Assembly (NCBI GenBank): GCA_030066975.1
Contig: JASJAO010000015.1
Location: forward strand, 59,563 to 123,562
DNA: 64,000 bases
Direction of reading: 5' to 3'
From: Henriciella sp.
Lineage (GTDB): Bacteria > Pseudomonadota > Alphaproteobacteria > Caulobacterales > Hyphomonadaceae
The notes beneath the pieces are model-generated. The model made no database searches. It had not been told where the DNA came from and was given only the letters and a program-made list of their open reading frames with translations. Below are positions 63,886 through 64,000 of this stretch, in pieces. Positions within the stretch are counted from its first letter, which is position 1, and each line of letters opens with the position of its first letter. The translations under genes and the position numbers were made by a program.

Positions 63886-64000
63886 TTTCCGGCCATGAAT
63901 TTGCAGAGTCCTCGAAAACGAGGATGCAAAATGAGAAGATCACGTTTCAGCGAAGAACAGATCATACGGATGATCAGGGAGCACGAGGCAGGTGTGCGAG
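63870..64000 (+). mobile_element. IS3-family insertion sequence, left end (runs off the window)
   Basis: The inverted-repeat-like end TGACCCAGCCCCGTAATTTC begins at 63870, inside the integrase reading frame. It resembles ends of the IS407 group (TGACC... pyrimidine-rich). The transposase OrfA starts 61 bases inside. The right end and target duplication are outside the window. Confidence 0.75.
63931..64000 (+). CDS. IS3-family transposase OrfA, 5' part
   Basis: The partial frame begins MRRSRFSEEQIIRMIREHEA, the typical start of the helix-turn-helix protein OrfA of the IS407/IS3 group, and is open to the end of the window. OrfA binds the inverted repeats; OrfB, made by frameshift, would carry the DDE catalytic domain further on. 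A small stem TCCTCG/CGAGGA lies just before the start. Confidence 0.85.
   Translation, partial: MRRSRFSEEQIIRMIREHEAGVR

Overview
The window is chromosomal DNA from a free-living alphaproteobacterium, most probably of the Hyphomonadaceae or a neighbouring Caulobacterales/Rhodobacterales group. The evidence is a popZ (DUF2497) gene between tolC and valS, an NDUFA12-type complex I accessory gene, DUF2155, the aat-accC-accB-aroQ block, a relative of class II ribonucleotide reductase NrdJ, and a TonB-dependent receptor. The DNA is moderately GC-rich. Genes are packed closely, with many ATGA-type stop/start overlaps.

1-2.9 kb: the tatABC operon, followed by two tandem minus-strand genes for secreted pentapeptide-repeat proteins. 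2.9-5.2 kb: a large NrdJ-like protein that keeps the C-terminal TSCPD domain and zinc-binding cysteines but not the recognisable catalytic motifs. 5.3-14.1 kb: NDUFA12, an MCE-domain protein and DUF2155 on the plus strand, facing aat-accC-accB-aroQ; then thiS, a medium-chain reductase and thiG; then a DsbA-like oxidoreductase and an M48 protease. 14.2-17.9 kb: an fbpABC-type ferric iron importer with a Fur-like palindrome at its promoter. 18-27 kb: thiO, then a lipid/aldehyde catabolism group (two acyl-CoA dehydrogenases, thioesterase, enoyl-CoA hydratase, aldehyde dehydrogenase, serine hydrolase). 27-36.4 kb: RhlE-type helicase, FeSOD, a short squalene/phytoene-synthase-like protein, tolC, popZ, valS and an isoaspartyl peptidase. 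36.4-53.8 kb: housekeeping genes (ilvD, xthA, an ArsR/SRPBCC pair, nitroreductase, metG, tRNA-Thr, yqgE, peroxiredoxin, qmcA/nfeD, xseA, egtB-egtD).

53.9-64 kb is accessory. It holds a lipoprotein of possible ChaN/haem-binding type, a compact mobilization cassette (small ORF, MobC-like, relaxase, small ORF, all translationally coupled), and a gene-poor stretch with a perfect 11-bp hairpin. Beyond these are a four-gene TonB receptor/unknown/NTF2-like/MFS operon with a divergent LysR regulator, and a tyrosine-recombinase gene cut by the left end of an IS3-family element that runs off the window.

The strongest candidates for something new are the catalytically degenerate NrdJ paralogue, the coupled mobilization cassette, and the TonB receptor/MFS operon with an unidentified substrate. 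Clear palindromic operators lie in front of fbpA, tolC and the ArsR gene. No CRISPR array, rRNA or complete prophage was seen.
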